From DAHUXN01 sp963729815 (lineage in GTDB: Bacteria; Acidobacteriota; Terriglobia; Acidiferrales; UBA7541), in NCBI GenBank assembly GCA_963729815.1, contig CAVSPU010000003.1:186001-250000 (forward strand): a DNA stretch of 64,000 bases, read 5' to 3'. Positions 26,019-35,719 of this stretch are shown here, one piece after another. The first letter of the stretch is position 1. Each line of letters starts with the position of its first letter. The notes beneath the pieces were generated by a model. It was not told the origin of the DNA. It worked only from the letters and a program-made list of their open reading frames with translations, and made no database searches. A program made the position numbers and the translations under genes.

Positions 26019-27971
26019 TTGAGCGCAGCAGCACAAACCATAAGCGCGGCGAAGAAGCCGCAGAAGAAGACCAGCGCGGCGGCCGAGTTGCGGCGACTGA
26101 TCCCGTATCTCGGACCGTACAAGGGCACGACTGCCTTCGGATTGCTTACTCTGCTGATCATGGGGCTCATCGGCGCTTTGCCGCCGTTGATCGTCGGAAT
26201 AATAACGGACTGCCTGACGCGCGCGCCGGAACCAATGCCAAATCTGACGGTGTCCTCGCACGTAGGTACGGTGACGCTGTGGCACACGATCCTGAAACCG
26301 ATCCTTCATTTCTATCAGCCCGGCAGCCGGCACACGCTGGCGGTTCTTTGCCTGCTGCTCGTGGGCGCCGTGATTGTGAAGGGTATTTTTTCATTCGCCT
26401 CCCGTTGGATTTTGATTGGAATCTCGCGAGACATCGAATTCGACCTGCGAAACAACCTGCTGGCGAGGCTGCTCCGGCTGGAGCCCGAATACTACGTGCG
26501 CAATCGTACCGGCGAACTGATGTCGCGCTGCACGAATGATCTGAGCGCCGTGCGCATGGTGCTTGGTCCCGGGATCATGTATAGCGCGACGACGCTGGTC
26601 GGCATGGCTGTGGCCATTGCGGTGATGGTGAAAATATCGCCGCTCATGACTCTGGAAGTCCTGATCCCGGTTCCTTTCGTTTTTATCACGGTCAGATACT
26701 TCGGGACCGTGATTCACGAATTGCAAGCCAAGATTCAAGCCATGCTTGCGACGCTTTCCGCGAAAGCGCAGGAAAACCTGACTGGGATTCGCGTCGTGCG
26801 GGCCTATGGCCAGGAAGCGGCGGAAACGCGCTCGTTCGACGAAGCGAATCGCCAGTACGTCAGCCAAAACATCCGGATGATCCGCGCGTGGAGCATGTTT
26901 TTCCCCGCGCTGCAATTGATCATCGGGTTTTCGATCGTGTTCGTCCTGTGGGAAGGCAGCCGCATGGTGGTTCAGAACCGCATCTCATTGGGCGCTTTGA
27001 CCGCCTTTTATACGTTCGTCGGCCAGCTTGTTTTTCCCATGGTTGCGCTCGGCTTCGTGACGAATATATTTCAGCGTGGCGCGGCCTCCATGGGCCGATT
27101 GAATTACATCCTGGATGCCACGCCGTCAATCAATGACGCCGAAGCCCAGTCCAAGGAACCGGAGCAAATCCAGGGTGAAATCGAATTCCGTAATCTGACG
27201 TTCACCTATCCAACCGTGCGGACGGGCAGCAGCGCGCAGCCTGCGACAGCGGAAAAGAACACCGACGTGAACGAACCTGTGCTGCGAAACATCCGCTTGA
27301 CGATACCAGCCGGCTCGACCACGGCGATTGTCGGTCCGACCGGCAGCGGAAAATCCACTCTAGCGGCTCTTATCGCCCGTCTGTGGGAAGCCCCTCCGGG
27401 CACACTCCTCATCGATGGCAAACCGATACGCGAATGGCCGCTCACAACGCTGCGCGGGGAGATCGGATTTGTCCCGCAAGATGCCTTCCTGTTCAGCGAA
27501 ACGATTCGGGAGAACATCGCGTTCGGAGTCGAGGTTGCGAAGCCCGATTCCGTTGAAGACGCCGCGCAGGTCGCCAGCATTTCCGGCGATATTTCCGATT
27601 TCCCCATGCGGTACGAAACAATCGTCGGCGAGCGCGGAATCACGCTTTCCGGCGGCCAGAAGCAGCGGACTGCATTGGCACGCGCACTAATTCGCGACCC
27701 GCGAATTCTGATCCTCGACGACGCCTTTTCGAGCGTGGACACGGACACGGAAGAGAAAATCCTGCAGGGGCTCGCGGACGTACTCCGCCAGCGCACCACG
27801 ATTCTCATATCGCACCGCTGCTCGACCGTGCGCGATGCGGACCAGATCGTCGTCCTGCGCGACGGCCAAATCATCGAGAAAGGCACGCACGAAGAATTGA
27901 TCGGCATCGGCGGCTATTACGCCGAGCTGTACCAAAAGCAATTGCTCGAAGAAGAACTGGCCAGAGAATGA
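26019..27971 (+). CDS. ABC exporter half-transporter with degenerate ATP site
   Basis: A 650-residue type I ABC exporter subunit: six transmembrane helices (about 30-370, with a long extracytoplasmic loop between helices 1 and 2) and a C-terminal ATPase. ATPase motifs: Walker A GPTGSGKS near 438, Q-loop VPQDAF, signature LSGGQ near 543, Walker B LILDDAFSSVD near 565, His switch SHRCST. The residue after Walker B is Asp rather than the catalytic Glu, so the site it builds is probably impaired. The TTG start has an AAGGTGAG site. It overlaps the next gene as ATGA, and the two should form a heterodimer. Substrate unknown; lpxB downstream hints at, but does not prove, a lipid. Confidence 0.9.
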   Translation: MSAAAQTISAAKKPQKKTSAAAELRRLIPYLGPYKGTTAFGLLTLLIMGLIGALPPLIVGIITDCLTRAPEPMPNLTVSSHVGTVTLWHTILKPILHFYQPGSRHTLAVLCLLLVGAVIVKGIFSFASRWILIGISRDIEFDLRNNLLARLLRLEPEYYVRNRTGELMSRCTNDLSAVRMVLGPGIMYSATTLVGMAVAIAVMVKISPLMTLEVLIPVPFVFITVRYFGTVIHELQAKIQAMLATLSAKAQENLTGIRVVRAYGQEAAETRSFDEANRQYVSQNIRMIRAWSMFFPALQLIIGFSIVFVLWEGSRMVVQNRISLGALTAFYTFVGQLVFPMVALGFVTNIFQRGAASMGRLNYILDATPSINDAEAQSKEPEQIQGEIEFRNLTFTYPTVRTGSSAQPATAEKNTDVNEPVLRNIRLTIPAGSTTAIVGPTGSGKSTLAALIARLWEAPPGTLLIDGKPIREWPLTTLRGEIGFVPQDAFLFSETIRENIAFGVEVAKPDSVEDAAQVASISGDISDFPMRYETIVGERGITLSGGQKQRTALARALIRDPRILILDDAFSSVDTDTEEKILQGLADVLRQRTTILISHRCSTVRDADQIVVLRDGQIIEKGTHEELIGIGGYYAELYQKQLLEEELARE

Positions 27972-29839
27972 GCGCGCATCACGAAGAAGAAAAACTCGGG
28001 CGCATTTACGACGCGCAACTGACACGGCGGCTGCTGCAATACCTCAAGCCGTACAAGTGGCGTGTATTCGTCGCTCTCGCGCTCACGGTGGTCGTGACCC
28101 CCTTACAACTCGCCGGCCCCAATCTCTTCAAACGGGCGATCGATTCATACATAACGCCGGCGCTGGGCCACAAAATATCGAGCGTGGCGGCGTTCCACGG
28201 AATTCTTTGGATTTCGCTGGCCTTCCTCGCGACGCTGATTCTCAGTTTCGTCTGCCAGTACGGGCAGGTGCGCATCATGCAGTCGGTGGGCCAGCAGACG
28301 ATGTATGACCTGCGCAAGCAGATCTTCGGCCACCTGCAACGGCTGCCCATGGGTTTCTTCGATCGCACACCGGTGGGACGCCTGGTGACGCGCGTGACGA
28401 CGGACGTGGACGCCCTGAATGATTTGTTCGCCGCAGGGGTCGTGGCCATGGTGAACGATTTCTGCTACCTCGTCGCCGCAATCGCCTGGATGCTGAAACT
28501 GAATTGGAGACTGGCCTTTGCAGCATTCGCCGTGCTGCCCTTGATGTTCGGCGTGACGTGGATTTTCCGCAACAGCGTGAGAGATGCGAACCGCCGGATT
28601 CGCACGGCGATCGCGCGAATCAATGCCTTCCTGCAGGAACACATCAGCGGGATGTCTGTGATTCAACTTTTTAACCGCGAGCGCAAGGCGCGCGAGCAGT
28701 TCGCGGAACTGAATCGGTCCTACAACGTCGCGTTCAAGGACCAGATCTGGGCGTTTGCCATCTTCTATCCAGCCATTGAACTGTTGTCTTCCACTGCGTA
28801 TTCCCTGATTTTCTGGTTTGGCGGCCTGCGCGTGCTGCTTGGAGGAGTGAAGATCGGCGTGGTGACGGAGTTTTTCATGTATTCCCAGCGCTTCTTCACC
28901 CCGATTCAGGACTTGAGTGAGAAATTCAACATTCTGCAGTCAGCCATGGCGGCCTCCGAGCGCATTTTCAAGCTCGTTGACGAGCCGCTCACCGTCCAAT
29001 CCGCGATAAGCCCGGTCGCGTTGGAAGCTCCCAAGGGCGAAATTGAATTTCGCAATGTCTGGTTCGCGTATCGCGGCGGTGAGAATCCGAAAGAAGAAGA
29101 CTGGGTGCTCCGCGACGTGTCGTTTCGCGTCGCGCCTGGGCAAAATGTCGCCATCGTCGGCCACACCGGCGCCGGCAAAACCACGGTGATCCAATTACTC
29201 CTGCGCTTCTACGACATTCAACGTGGCGAAATCCTGCTTGATGGCGTAAATATCCGCGAACTCGATCTGCAAAATCTGCGGCGGCTATTCGGGATCGTGC
29301 TCCAGGACCCATTCCTCTTCAGCGGCACGATAGAAACGAACGTGCGGCTGGGCACCGAAACCATCGGCCGCGACAAGGTCGATTGGGCGTTGCGTGAAGT
29401 GGGCTTGGGGGGTTTTATCGATTCGCTGCCGCACGGCGTGGCGACCGAAGTCACCGAGCGCGGCGCGACGCTCTCCGTGGGCCAGCGGCAGCTCATCAGT
29501 TTCGCTCGCGCGTTAGCGCACGATCCGCGATTCCTGATTCTCGACGAGGCCACGTCCAGCGTCGATACACGAACCGAGATGCTGATCCGCGAAGCACTCG
29601 ACCGACTGCTTTCTGGACGCACGGCGCTTGTCATCGCGCACAGGCTGAGCACGATTCAGCATGCCGATCGAATTCTCGTCTTCCATAAGAGCCGCCTGCG
29701 CGAAGAAGGCACGCATCAGGAGCTCCTCGCGCGCCGCGGGATTTATTACCGGCTTTATCAGCTCCAATATAAGGATCAGGAGCTGCGCATGGCGATGCCT
29801 GGCGAGCCTGCCGGTTCTCCGCTGCCTGCAAATGACTGA
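27968..29839 (+). CDS. ABC exporter half-transporter, catalytic partner
   Basis: A 623-residue type I ABC exporter subunit with six transmembrane helices and an ATPase. Motifs: Walker A GHTGAGKT near 397, Q-loop VLQDPF, signature LSVGQ near 501 (Val replaces the first signature Gly), Walker B LILDEATSSVD with the catalytic Glu, His switch AHRLST. Its weak signature faces the partner's Asp-Walker B site, and its intact Glu faces the partner's normal LSGGQ. This gives one consensus and one degenerate site, the pattern of heterodimeric exporters such as TM287/288 and BmrCD. The start overlaps the upstream stop (ATGA). Confidence 0.93.
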   Translation: MSAHHEEEKLGRIYDAQLTRRLLQYLKPYKWRVFVALALTVVVTPLQLAGPNLFKRAIDSYITPALGHKISSVAAFHGILWISLAFLATLILSFVCQYGQVRIMQSVGQQTMYDLRKQIFGHLQRLPMGFFDRTPVGRLVTRVTTDVDALNDLFAAGVVAMVNDFCYLVAAIAWMLKLNWRLAFAAFAVLPLMFGVTWIFRNSVRDANRRIRTAIARINAFLQEHISGMSVIQLFNRERKAREQFAELNRSYNVAFKDQIWAFAIFYPAIELLSSTAYSLIFWFGGLRVLLGGVKIGVVTEFFMYSQRFFTPIQDLSEKFNILQSAMAASERIFKLVDEPLTVQSAISPVALEAPKGEIEFRNVWFAYRGGENPKEEDWVLRDVSFRVAPGQNVAIVGHTGAGKTTVIQLLLRFYDIQRGEILLDGVNIRELDLQNLRRLFGIVLQDPFLFSGTIETNVRLGTETIGRDKVDWALREVGLGGFIDSLPHGVATEVTERGATLSVGQRQLISFARALAHDPRFLILDEATSSVDTRTEMLIREALDRLLSGRTALVIAHRLSTIQHADRILVFHKSRLREEGTHQELLARRGIYYRLYQLQYKDQELRMAMPGEPAGSPLPAND

Positions 29840-29923
29840 ACTGCGCGTGCAGAGCAGCCGCGCGAGCCGCATCGACACTTCCCTCCCGGTGGATGAAATC
29901 CATGCTGGATACGGGTCACGGGA

Positions 29924-31048
29924 ATGACGCCGCGCGAGATTCTCATCTCCGCCGGAGAAGCTTCCGGCGACATGTACGGCGCGCGTCTCGCGAAAGCGAT
30001 TCAAAAGCGCACTGGCGTGCACATGTTCGGGATGGGCGGCCCGAAAATGCGGGAAGCGGGGGTCGAGCTGGTTGCCGACGCCGGGGATATCGCCGTCGTT
30101 GGAATCACGGAGGTATTTCACCGCCTTCCAGCCGTCTGGCGAGCGTGGCGAAAGCTCGAAGGTGAGGCCGTGCGCCGCAAACCGGCGCTCGCGATCACCG
30201 TCGACTCCCCAGGGTTCAATTTCGGCCTCGCGCGCCGACTAAAAAAGCGCGGCATTCGCAACGTCTACTTTATCAGCCCGCAGATCTGGGCCTGGAGGCC
30301 GGGGCGCATGCGCTGGATTCAGCGGCGATTTGAGCGCGTGCTCGTGATTTTTCCCTTTGAGGAAGTGCTCTATCGCAAGGCTGGCGTTCAGGCCGATTTC
30401 GTCGGCCATCCGCTAGTGGATTCGGTTCATGCGAGGATTACGCGCGGCCAGTTCGCGGAGCAACATGGATTCGATGCGGCCAAGCCAATTCTTGCGCTCC
30501 TGCCCGGGAGCCGGCCGAGCGAGATCCGCCGCAGCTTGCCCATCATCATGGAGGCCTGCGCACGTTTGCGAAACGACTATCGATTGCAGTTCGTTCTGAC
30601 CGTTGCGCCGGGCCTGGATCAGAGGATTTTCGACGAGTATGCCCGGCCCGATGTGCCAGTAACGCGCGTCGAAGACGGCGTATACGACGCACTGGCTGCA
30701 GCCGACTGCGCGATCGTCTCAAGCGGCACGGCGACGGTGGAAGCGGCGCTGCTCGACTGTCCCATGGTGGTCGTTTACCGCTTATCCGGACTGACCGCGG
30801 CAATCGCGCGGCGAATGGTTCTGACGCCTTTTTTCGCCATGGTGAATCTAATTTCCGGGCGGCAGGTGGCGCCGGAACTGATCCAGGACAAATTCACGCC
30901 GGAAGCGCTCGTGGATGAGGTCCGCCGGCTGCTCGATTCGCCGCAAGCGTGCGCGGAGCAGAAGCGTGGGCTGGCCGACGTTCGGGCAAAGTTGGGCACG
31001 GGCGGTGCAATTGAGCGCGCTGCTGAAATCATCGCCGGGATGCTGTAA
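29924..31048 (+). CDS. lpxB: Lipid-A-disaccharide synthase
   Basis: A 374-residue GT19 glycosyltransferase that joins UDP-2,3-diacylglucosamine and lipid X into the lipid A disaccharide at the inner membrane. Family motifs: ISAGEASGDMYGA at the start, MGGPKMREAG, DSPGFNF, YFISPQIWAWRPGR, VGHPLVD, LLPGSRPSEI, and SSGTATVEAALLDCPMVVVY. Full length. It shows that the organism makes LPS. It follows the ABC exporter pair by 84 bases on the same strand; the ATG has a CGGGA site. Confidence 0.96.
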   Translation: MTPREILISAGEASGDMYGARLAKAIQKRTGVHMFGMGGPKMREAGVELVADAGDIAVVGITEVFHRLPAVWRAWRKLEGEAVRRKPALAITVDSPGFNFGLARRLKKRGIRNVYFISPQIWAWRPGRMRWIQRRFERVLVIFPFEEVLYRKAGVQADFVGHPLVDSVHARITRGQFAEQHGFDAAKPILALLPGSRPSEIRRSLPIIMEACARLRNDYRLQFVLTVAPGLDQRIFDEYARPDVPVTRVEDGVYDALAAADCAIVSSGTATVEAALLDCPMVVVYRLSGLTAAIARRMVLTPFFAMVNLISGRQVAPELIQDKFTPEALVDEVRRLLDSPQACAEQKRGLADVRAKLGTGGAIERAAEIIAGML

Positions 31049-31105
31049 CCTGAATCACACGGGCAACTAGAAAGCGCACTTACGCACTCTAACGAACGGA
31101 CAATT

Positions 31106-33211
31106 ATGAACAATCGAATCGCGGTGACCGAGCGTCGCATCGTCAAGGAACTTGCGCCCCTATTTGTGGTGTTCATCTGCTGCTTCATCTTCGTTGCTGG
31201 CCCGGCTGGCGCGCAGCAGCAACTCCCGAAATTCGATTTCGATGCCGTGCATTACGACGTACAAGCAACGCTCCATCCCGAACAGGAGAGCCTGACTGCG
31301 GAAGCGAAAGTCGAGTTGGTCGCGAAGTCGGCGTCGAGCACAATCCTTGTCGAACTACATCCGGACCTGCATATCGATTCTGTTACGCTGGCCAGCGACA
31401 ACCGAAAGCTCGATTTCCAGCGCGATTCGTTCAATCCCATGGACGTGAAGGTATCGCTTCCGTCCAACGCGCAACCGGGGATGCACGTCACTGTGGATTT
31501 CGAGTACTCGGGCGCCTTTGCCAATGACGAAGACAGCCCGACGAAGGATGTGCGATTTGCCTGGATCGACAAAGACTCAGCGTATTTGCTGCTGCCCGCC
31601 CGCTGGTTTCCGCTGACCGATTACCCCTCAAACCGTTACACCGGGACTTTTCAGATCACCGCGCCGGATAATTTTGCCGTGACGGGCACGGGGCAATCTT
31701 CCACGCCCACCGAATTGGCCGCGGAGACCGCCGGGGAATCGGGCCGGACGCGTTATACATTCACTTGCAACGATCCGGGTCCGGTCGGGACATTCGTCGC
31801 GGGGAATCTGCAGCTCTCGCCGGTGCACGCGCAGGGGTTGTCGATTTCCGTTTTCGCACCCCCTTCCGCAAGTTCAACCGCCGGGCATCTGGGCGACGAA
31901 CTGGCTGCCATGCTGCTGTACTATTCGAACGAATTTGATGCTTTGCCCTCTCCGAACATCGTTCTGGCGCAGTTGCCCGACGGCACGCTGGACGACTATT
32001 CCGCCCCGGGCCTGCTATTGCTGAGCGCCCACGAATGGAATGCCAGCCTCGACCAGTCCGCGCTGGCGCATGTTGTTGCCGAGCAATGGTGGGGCAATCA
32101 GGTTCTTCCCGCGTCTCCCTCCGACGTCTGGGTCACCGATGGATTGGCGCAATACGTTGCCGCGATGTACATCGAACATTCGGCGGGCGAATCTGGCTTC
32201 CGCAAAGAATTAACGACGTTTGCGGTCGGCTCGGTCATGTACGCGGACGCGTCTCCCATAGCGCAGGCGGGACAACTGCAGCGATACTCGCCGGAATACC
32301 AATCGGTCGTGGTGCAGAAAGGCGCCATGGTGTTTCACATGCTGCGGTCATCCATGGGCGACGCGCCCTTCGCTGCGCTGATTCACGATTTCTACATGCA
32401 GCACGTGGGAAAAACTGCCAGCATCGGCGATTTCGAAAAATTGACGCAGTCGAAACTGCCCGCCCCCGTCGCGGGCCAGCCGCACCTGAATCTGATTGCC
32501 TTTTTTTCGCAGTGGCTCGACTCGACCGGCATCCCTCAATTCAAGCTTGATTACATCGTTTACCGCACGCCCAAGGGATTCAAGGTGGTCGGGAAAATAA
32601 CCCAGCCGATCGAGACCTTCAACATGCCCGTCGAAATTCGCGTCGACACGGAAGGAAATCCAGTGACGAAAGCCGTGCAGGTGATCGGGACTTCGAGCGA
32701 ATTTACGATCGACACGTTTGGCCGGCCGAAGCCCGACGGCATCTCCGTGGATCCCGACGACGATATCCTGAAAAGCGGCCCGCAACTGCAAGTCCGCGCG
32801 CTCATCGCCAAAGGTGAAGGATTGGCCGAGCAGGGAAAATTTGCCGAGGCGATCGAGCAGTACCAGCAGGCTCTCAGTGTTCAATCGAATAATTCGCTCG
32901 CTGATTTCCGCGTCGGAGAGGCTTTTTTCTTCCAGAAAAATTACTCCTCGGCGGCGGACTCTTTCCGTAGCGCACTCGATGGCGACCTGGACCCGAGTTA
33001 CCGCTGGGTCGAGGTTTGGAGCCACATCTACCTCGGCAAACTTTTCGATCTGACCGGATCGCGGGAAAGAGCCATCAACGAGTATCAAAAAGCCGAAGAA
33101 CTAAAGGACAATACGGGCGGGGCACAGCAGGAAGCCGAGAAATACATGAAGTCGCCCTACACCAACCCGGACGCGCAGCCAGCCGCGCCCGCAAAGCAAG
33201 CGAAGCCGTAA
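31106..33211 (+). CDS. M1 aminopeptidase-like protein with altered zinc site, plus TPR
   Basis: A 701-residue exported protein. A signal segment (residues 20-37) leads into the M1-type N-terminal beta domain (DFDAVHYDVQATL) and a gluzincin-like catalytic domain. At the expected place (residue 321) the sequence is HVVAE, then 18 residues, then D (VTDGLAQY), where active M1 enzymes have HExxH-x18-E (NEGFA). Only the first His is kept, and the GxMEN exopeptidase motif is also absent. Residues from about 565 are TPR-like (EGLAEQGKFAEAIEQYQQAL), followed by an Ala/Pro/Lys tail. It is probably a non-catalytic protein using the M1 scaffold for binding. Confidence 0.8.
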   Translation: MNNRIAVTERRIVKELAPLFVVFICCFIFVAGPAGAQQQLPKFDFDAVHYDVQATLHPEQESLTAEAKVELVAKSASSTILVELHPDLHIDSVTLASDNRKLDFQRDSFNPMDVKVSLPSNAQPGMHVTVDFEYSGAFANDEDSPTKDVRFAWIDKDSAYLLLPARWFPLTDYPSNRYTGTFQITAPDNFAVTGTGQSSTPTELAAETAGESGRTRYTFTCNDPGPVGTFVAGNLQLSPVHAQGLSISVFAPPSASSTAGHLGDELAAMLLYYSNEFDALPSPNIVLAQLPDGTLDDYSAPGLLLLSAHEWNASLDQSALAHVVAEQWWGNQVLPASPSDVWVTDGLAQYVAAMYIEHSAGESGFRKELTTFAVGSVMYADASPIAQAGQLQRYSPEYQSVVVQKGAMVFHMLRSSMGDAPFAALIHDFYMQHVGKTASIGDFEKLTQSKLPAPVAGQPHLNLIAFFSQWLDSTGIPQFKLDYIVYRTPKGFKVVGKITQPIETFNMPVEIRVDTEGNPVTKAVQVIGTSSEFTIDTFGRPKPDGISVDPDDDILKSGPQLQVRALIAKGEGLAEQGKFAEAIEQYQQALSVQSNNSLADFRVGEAFFFQKNYSSAADSFRSALDGDLDPSYRWVEVWSHIYLGKLFDLTGSRERAINEYQKAEELKDNTGGAQQEAEKYMKSPYTNPDAQPAAPAKQAKP

Positions 33212-33239
33212 GACTCAAACCAGCAGGGTTGCAGCGCTT

Positions 33240-33785
33240 TCATGATTCAGCGTGCGCCGCGAGGCTTGCTTTCTTGTCCTTCCACACATACTCGAACACC
33301 CTGAGCGCTTGCTCATCGAAGAGCACGAAATAAACTTTCTCGAGTGAAGTCGGGCCTTGAAGATGCCGCACCGTCTCCTCAAGCATGATTTCCGCGCATT
33401 CGCGCAGCGGAAAGCCGGCGATCCCCGTGCCAACCGCGGGAAAAGCAATGCTGGCCAATCGATGCTGCGCGGCAATCTTCAACGAATGCGCCGTCGAACT
33501 GCGCAGCGCACGAGCCGTCGTGCGCCCACCGAGTTCCATGCTGGCTGCGTGAATCACGTGGCGCGCTTTCAGTTTCCCGCCTGACGTAATCGCCGCTCCG
33601 CCAACCGGCACGGAGTCGATGTCGTCGCATTCGCGCTGAATCTGCTCACCGCCTTTGCGCCGGATCGCTCCTGCTACTCCTCCGCCCAACTGCAAATCAT
33701 TGTTCGCAGCATTGACGATTGCATCCACGTCCATCCCCGTTAGGTCGCCCTGCAACAGGGAAATCATATTTTCGATATCTACCAT
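33240..33785 (-). CDS. Macro domain protein (ADP-ribose binding/hydrolysis)
   Basis: A 181-residue macro domain. The signature DAIVNAANNDLQLGGGVAGAI near residue 20 matches the YmdB/AF1521 group, and the second ligand-binding loop FPAVGTGIAGFPL is present. Such proteins deacetylate O-acetyl-ADP-ribose or remove ADP-ribose from proteins. The C-terminal tail is a short extra helix. It lies 45 bases after the 3-hydroxyacyl-CoA dehydrogenase on the same strand and converges with the M1-like gene (28-base gap). Confidence 0.92.
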   Translation of the reverse strand: MVDIENMISLLQGDLTGMDVDAIVNAANNDLQLGGGVAGAIRRKGGEQIQRECDDIDSVPVGGAAITSGGKLKARHVIHAASMELGGRTTARALRSSTAHSLKIAAQHRLASIAFPAVGTGIAGFPLRECAEIMLEETVRHLQGPTSLEKVYFVLFDEQALRVFEYVWKDKKASLAAHAES

Positions 33786-33830
33786 CGAATGACCTCGCGC
33801 GCACCTTACGGCGGCCGCAGGTGCTCACGA

Positions 33831-34700
33831 TTACGAGTTCGCACCTGCGTCTTTGTAATCGTATACCCCGCGGCCAGACTTGCGGCCCAGGCGGCCCGCC
33901 TTCACGTATTGCTCGAGCAACGGGCAGGGCCGATATTTTTCACCAAGCGTGCGATGCAAATGCTGCAAAATGCTCAGCCGCACGTCGAGGCCGACCAGGT
34001 CGACGAGCTCAAAGGGCCCCATCGGATGGTTCAGGCCCAGCTTCAACGCTTTGTCGATGTCCGCAGCGCTGGCAACGCCTTCCTGAAACATGAAAAACGC
34101 CTCGTTGCCGATCATCGCATTGATGCGGCTCGTCACGAACCCTGGAGACTCGCGCACAACCACAACTTCCTTGCTCATGCGCTTTCCCGCTTCGGCGCAC
34201 GCTGCGACCACCGCGTCCGAGGTTTCCAGGCCACGAACAATTTCAAGCAATTTCATCTTTTGCACCGGATTGAAGAAATGCATGCCGATACAATTTTCAG
34301 GGCGAAACGTGATGGCAGCCATCTCCGTGATGGAAAGAGAAGACGTGTTACTCGCGAAGATCGCGCCCGGTTTGGCGAACTTGTCGAGGATCGTGAATAT
34401 TTCCAGTTTGGTTTCCATTTCCTCCGGAACAGCTTCCACAATCAGATCCGCCTGGCGGCAGGCGTCCTGAATCGAACTCGACGTGCTGATGCGCGCGAGC
34501 GCCTGCTGTTTTTGGTCTTGTGTGGCCTTTCCGCGAGCGATCCCTTCATCAAATGCGCGTCCGATATATTCGAGCGCTTGCTCAAGCATCGACTGCGAAA
34601 CATCTTCGAGAATCGTTTGATAGCCGGCCAGCGCGGAGCAGTAAGCGATCCCGCGTCCCATTGTTCCAGCGCCTATCACCAACACCGTTTTGATTTCCAT
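33831..34700 (-). CDS. 3-hydroxybutyryl-CoA dehydrogenase family protein
   Basis: A 289-residue 3-hydroxyacyl-CoA dehydrogenase. The NAD-binding motif GAGTMGRGIAY is at the start; SNTSSLSIT and the catalytic His/Glu region GMHFFNPVQKMKLLEIV follow. The C-terminal domain has NHPMGPFELVDLVGLD and ends in GRKSGRGVYDY. It oxidises 3-hydroxyacyl-CoA to 3-oxoacyl-CoA. The ATG at 34700 (MEIKTVLV) has GGAGAAGGA upstream. In the CoA-ester cluster it would act after the hydratases encoded at 37399 and 39623 and before CoA transfer or thiolysis. Confidence 0.93.
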   Translation of the reverse strand: MEIKTVLVIGAGTMGRGIAYCSALAGYQTILEDVSQSMLEQALEYIGRAFDEGIARGKATQDQKQQALARISTSSSIQDACRQADLIVEAVPEEMETKLEIFTILDKFAKPGAIFASNTSSLSITEMAAITFRPENCIGMHFFNPVQKMKLLEIVRGLETSDAVVAACAEAGKRMSKEVVVVRESPGFVTSRINAMIGNEAFFMFQEGVASAADIDKALKLGLNHPMGPFELVDLVGLDVRLSILQHLHRTLGEKYRPCPLLEQYVKAGRLGRKSGRGVYDYKDAGANS

Positions 34701-34763
34701 TCCTTCTCCCATGAAAAACGACGTAATCAATCTGAATTCGGACGGCTCGCAAAGCTTCGTTAT

Positions 34764-35633
34764 TCAAGCGCGCACAGGAAACAGCCGCGCGGCATTGTCA
34801 TAAAGAATCTTGCGCTGTGCACCCGCGGAAATCGGCAAGGCGCAGAATTTTTCGATATTGCCGCGAATGCCAGGCACTCCCGGCCCCGGCCAATCCGTGC
34901 CCCACAAGACTTTGTCCGCAATTTCCTCGATGCGGGGAAAGTGTTCCATCAACCTCTGCGGCGGAATGCCGGAAACATCCATGTACATATTCGGATGGCG
35001 GCGAACCAGAAAGAACGCTTCATTCATCCATAGCGGGCGGCCGCCATGCGCCAAAATAATCACCATCTTCGGGAAATCCACGGCAACGTCATCGGCCAGC
35101 ATCGGCTGAGCATACAGATTGCGCGCACCGGGAAAAATGGAGGTGCCCGTGTGAATCATCACCGGAATGCCGTTCGCCTGAGCCCGCTCATACATCGCCG
35201 CGAGCGGCCCGAGGCCGTCGCGATACGCATTTGGCGCAAATTCCTGATGCGAGGGATGCACTTTGAGGCCCCGGATGCCGATGTTTGCCAGACGATCCAC
35301 TTCAGTGCCGGCGTCGCGAACATACTTCGGATGGACAGAGCCGAAAGCAAGTAATCGTCTCGGATCAACCGAACAATAATTCGCGATCCAGTCGTTCACT
35401 TCCTGAGGAAACCCGATTACTTCCGGGCTTACGTAATTGATCAGACCGGCCCGCTCAATTCCCATCTCGTCCAGAAATCCGAGAAATGCTTTCGGGTCGG
35501 CCGAATATTTCTGAACCTCCGGGTAATCTTTGCGCCCTTTTTGGATCAATGCCAGTGCGTGCGGCTTGAACATATGCAGCGGCTGGATGTGGATGTGAAT
35601 GTCGATGACTGCCGCGCTGGATTCCAATGCCAA
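34764..35633 (-). CDS. Amidohydrolase-2 family metal-dependent hydrolase
   Basis: A 289-residue TIM-barrel protein of the amidohydrolase-2 group (relatives include ACMSD-type decarboxylases and 4-sulfomuconolactonase-like hydrolases). Candidate metal ligands: HxH in VIDIHIHIQP, His in KVHPSHQ, MIHTGTS and ILAHGGRP, Asp in LWGTDWPGPG. The specific reaction is not clear. The TTG start at 35633 has a strong AAGGAGG site seven bases upstream. Its place between the acyl-CoA dehydrogenase and the CoA-transferase cluster suggests a role in degrading a ring or branched acid; this is inference. Confidence 0.85.
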   Translation of the reverse strand: MALESSAAVIDIHIHIQPLHMFKPHALALIQKGRKDYPEVQKYSADPKAFLGFLDEMGIERAGLINYVSPEVIGFPQEVNDWIANYCSVDPRRLLAFGSVHPKYVRDAGTEVDRLANIGIRGLKVHPSHQEFAPNAYRDGLGPLAAMYERAQANGIPVMIHTGTSIFPGARNLYAQPMLADDVAVDFPKMVIILAHGGRPLWMNEAFFLVRRHPNMYMDVSGIPPQRLMEHFPRIEEIADKVLWGTDWPGPGVPGIRGNIEKFCALPISAGAQRKILYDNAARLFPVRA

Positions 35634-35719
35634 GCAAACCCTCCTTGTGACTCTACAGAGCAGCTATTCGATGCATCGGATTGGTTTTTCCGCCACGAGC
35701 AATTGGGCGAATCCACCGT

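Noticed and set aside
33789..35033. Open frame of 414 codons opposite the hydroxyacyl-CoA dehydrogenase and amidohydrolase
   Set aside because: It spans two genuine genes and their spacer on the other strand, with no family resemblance.
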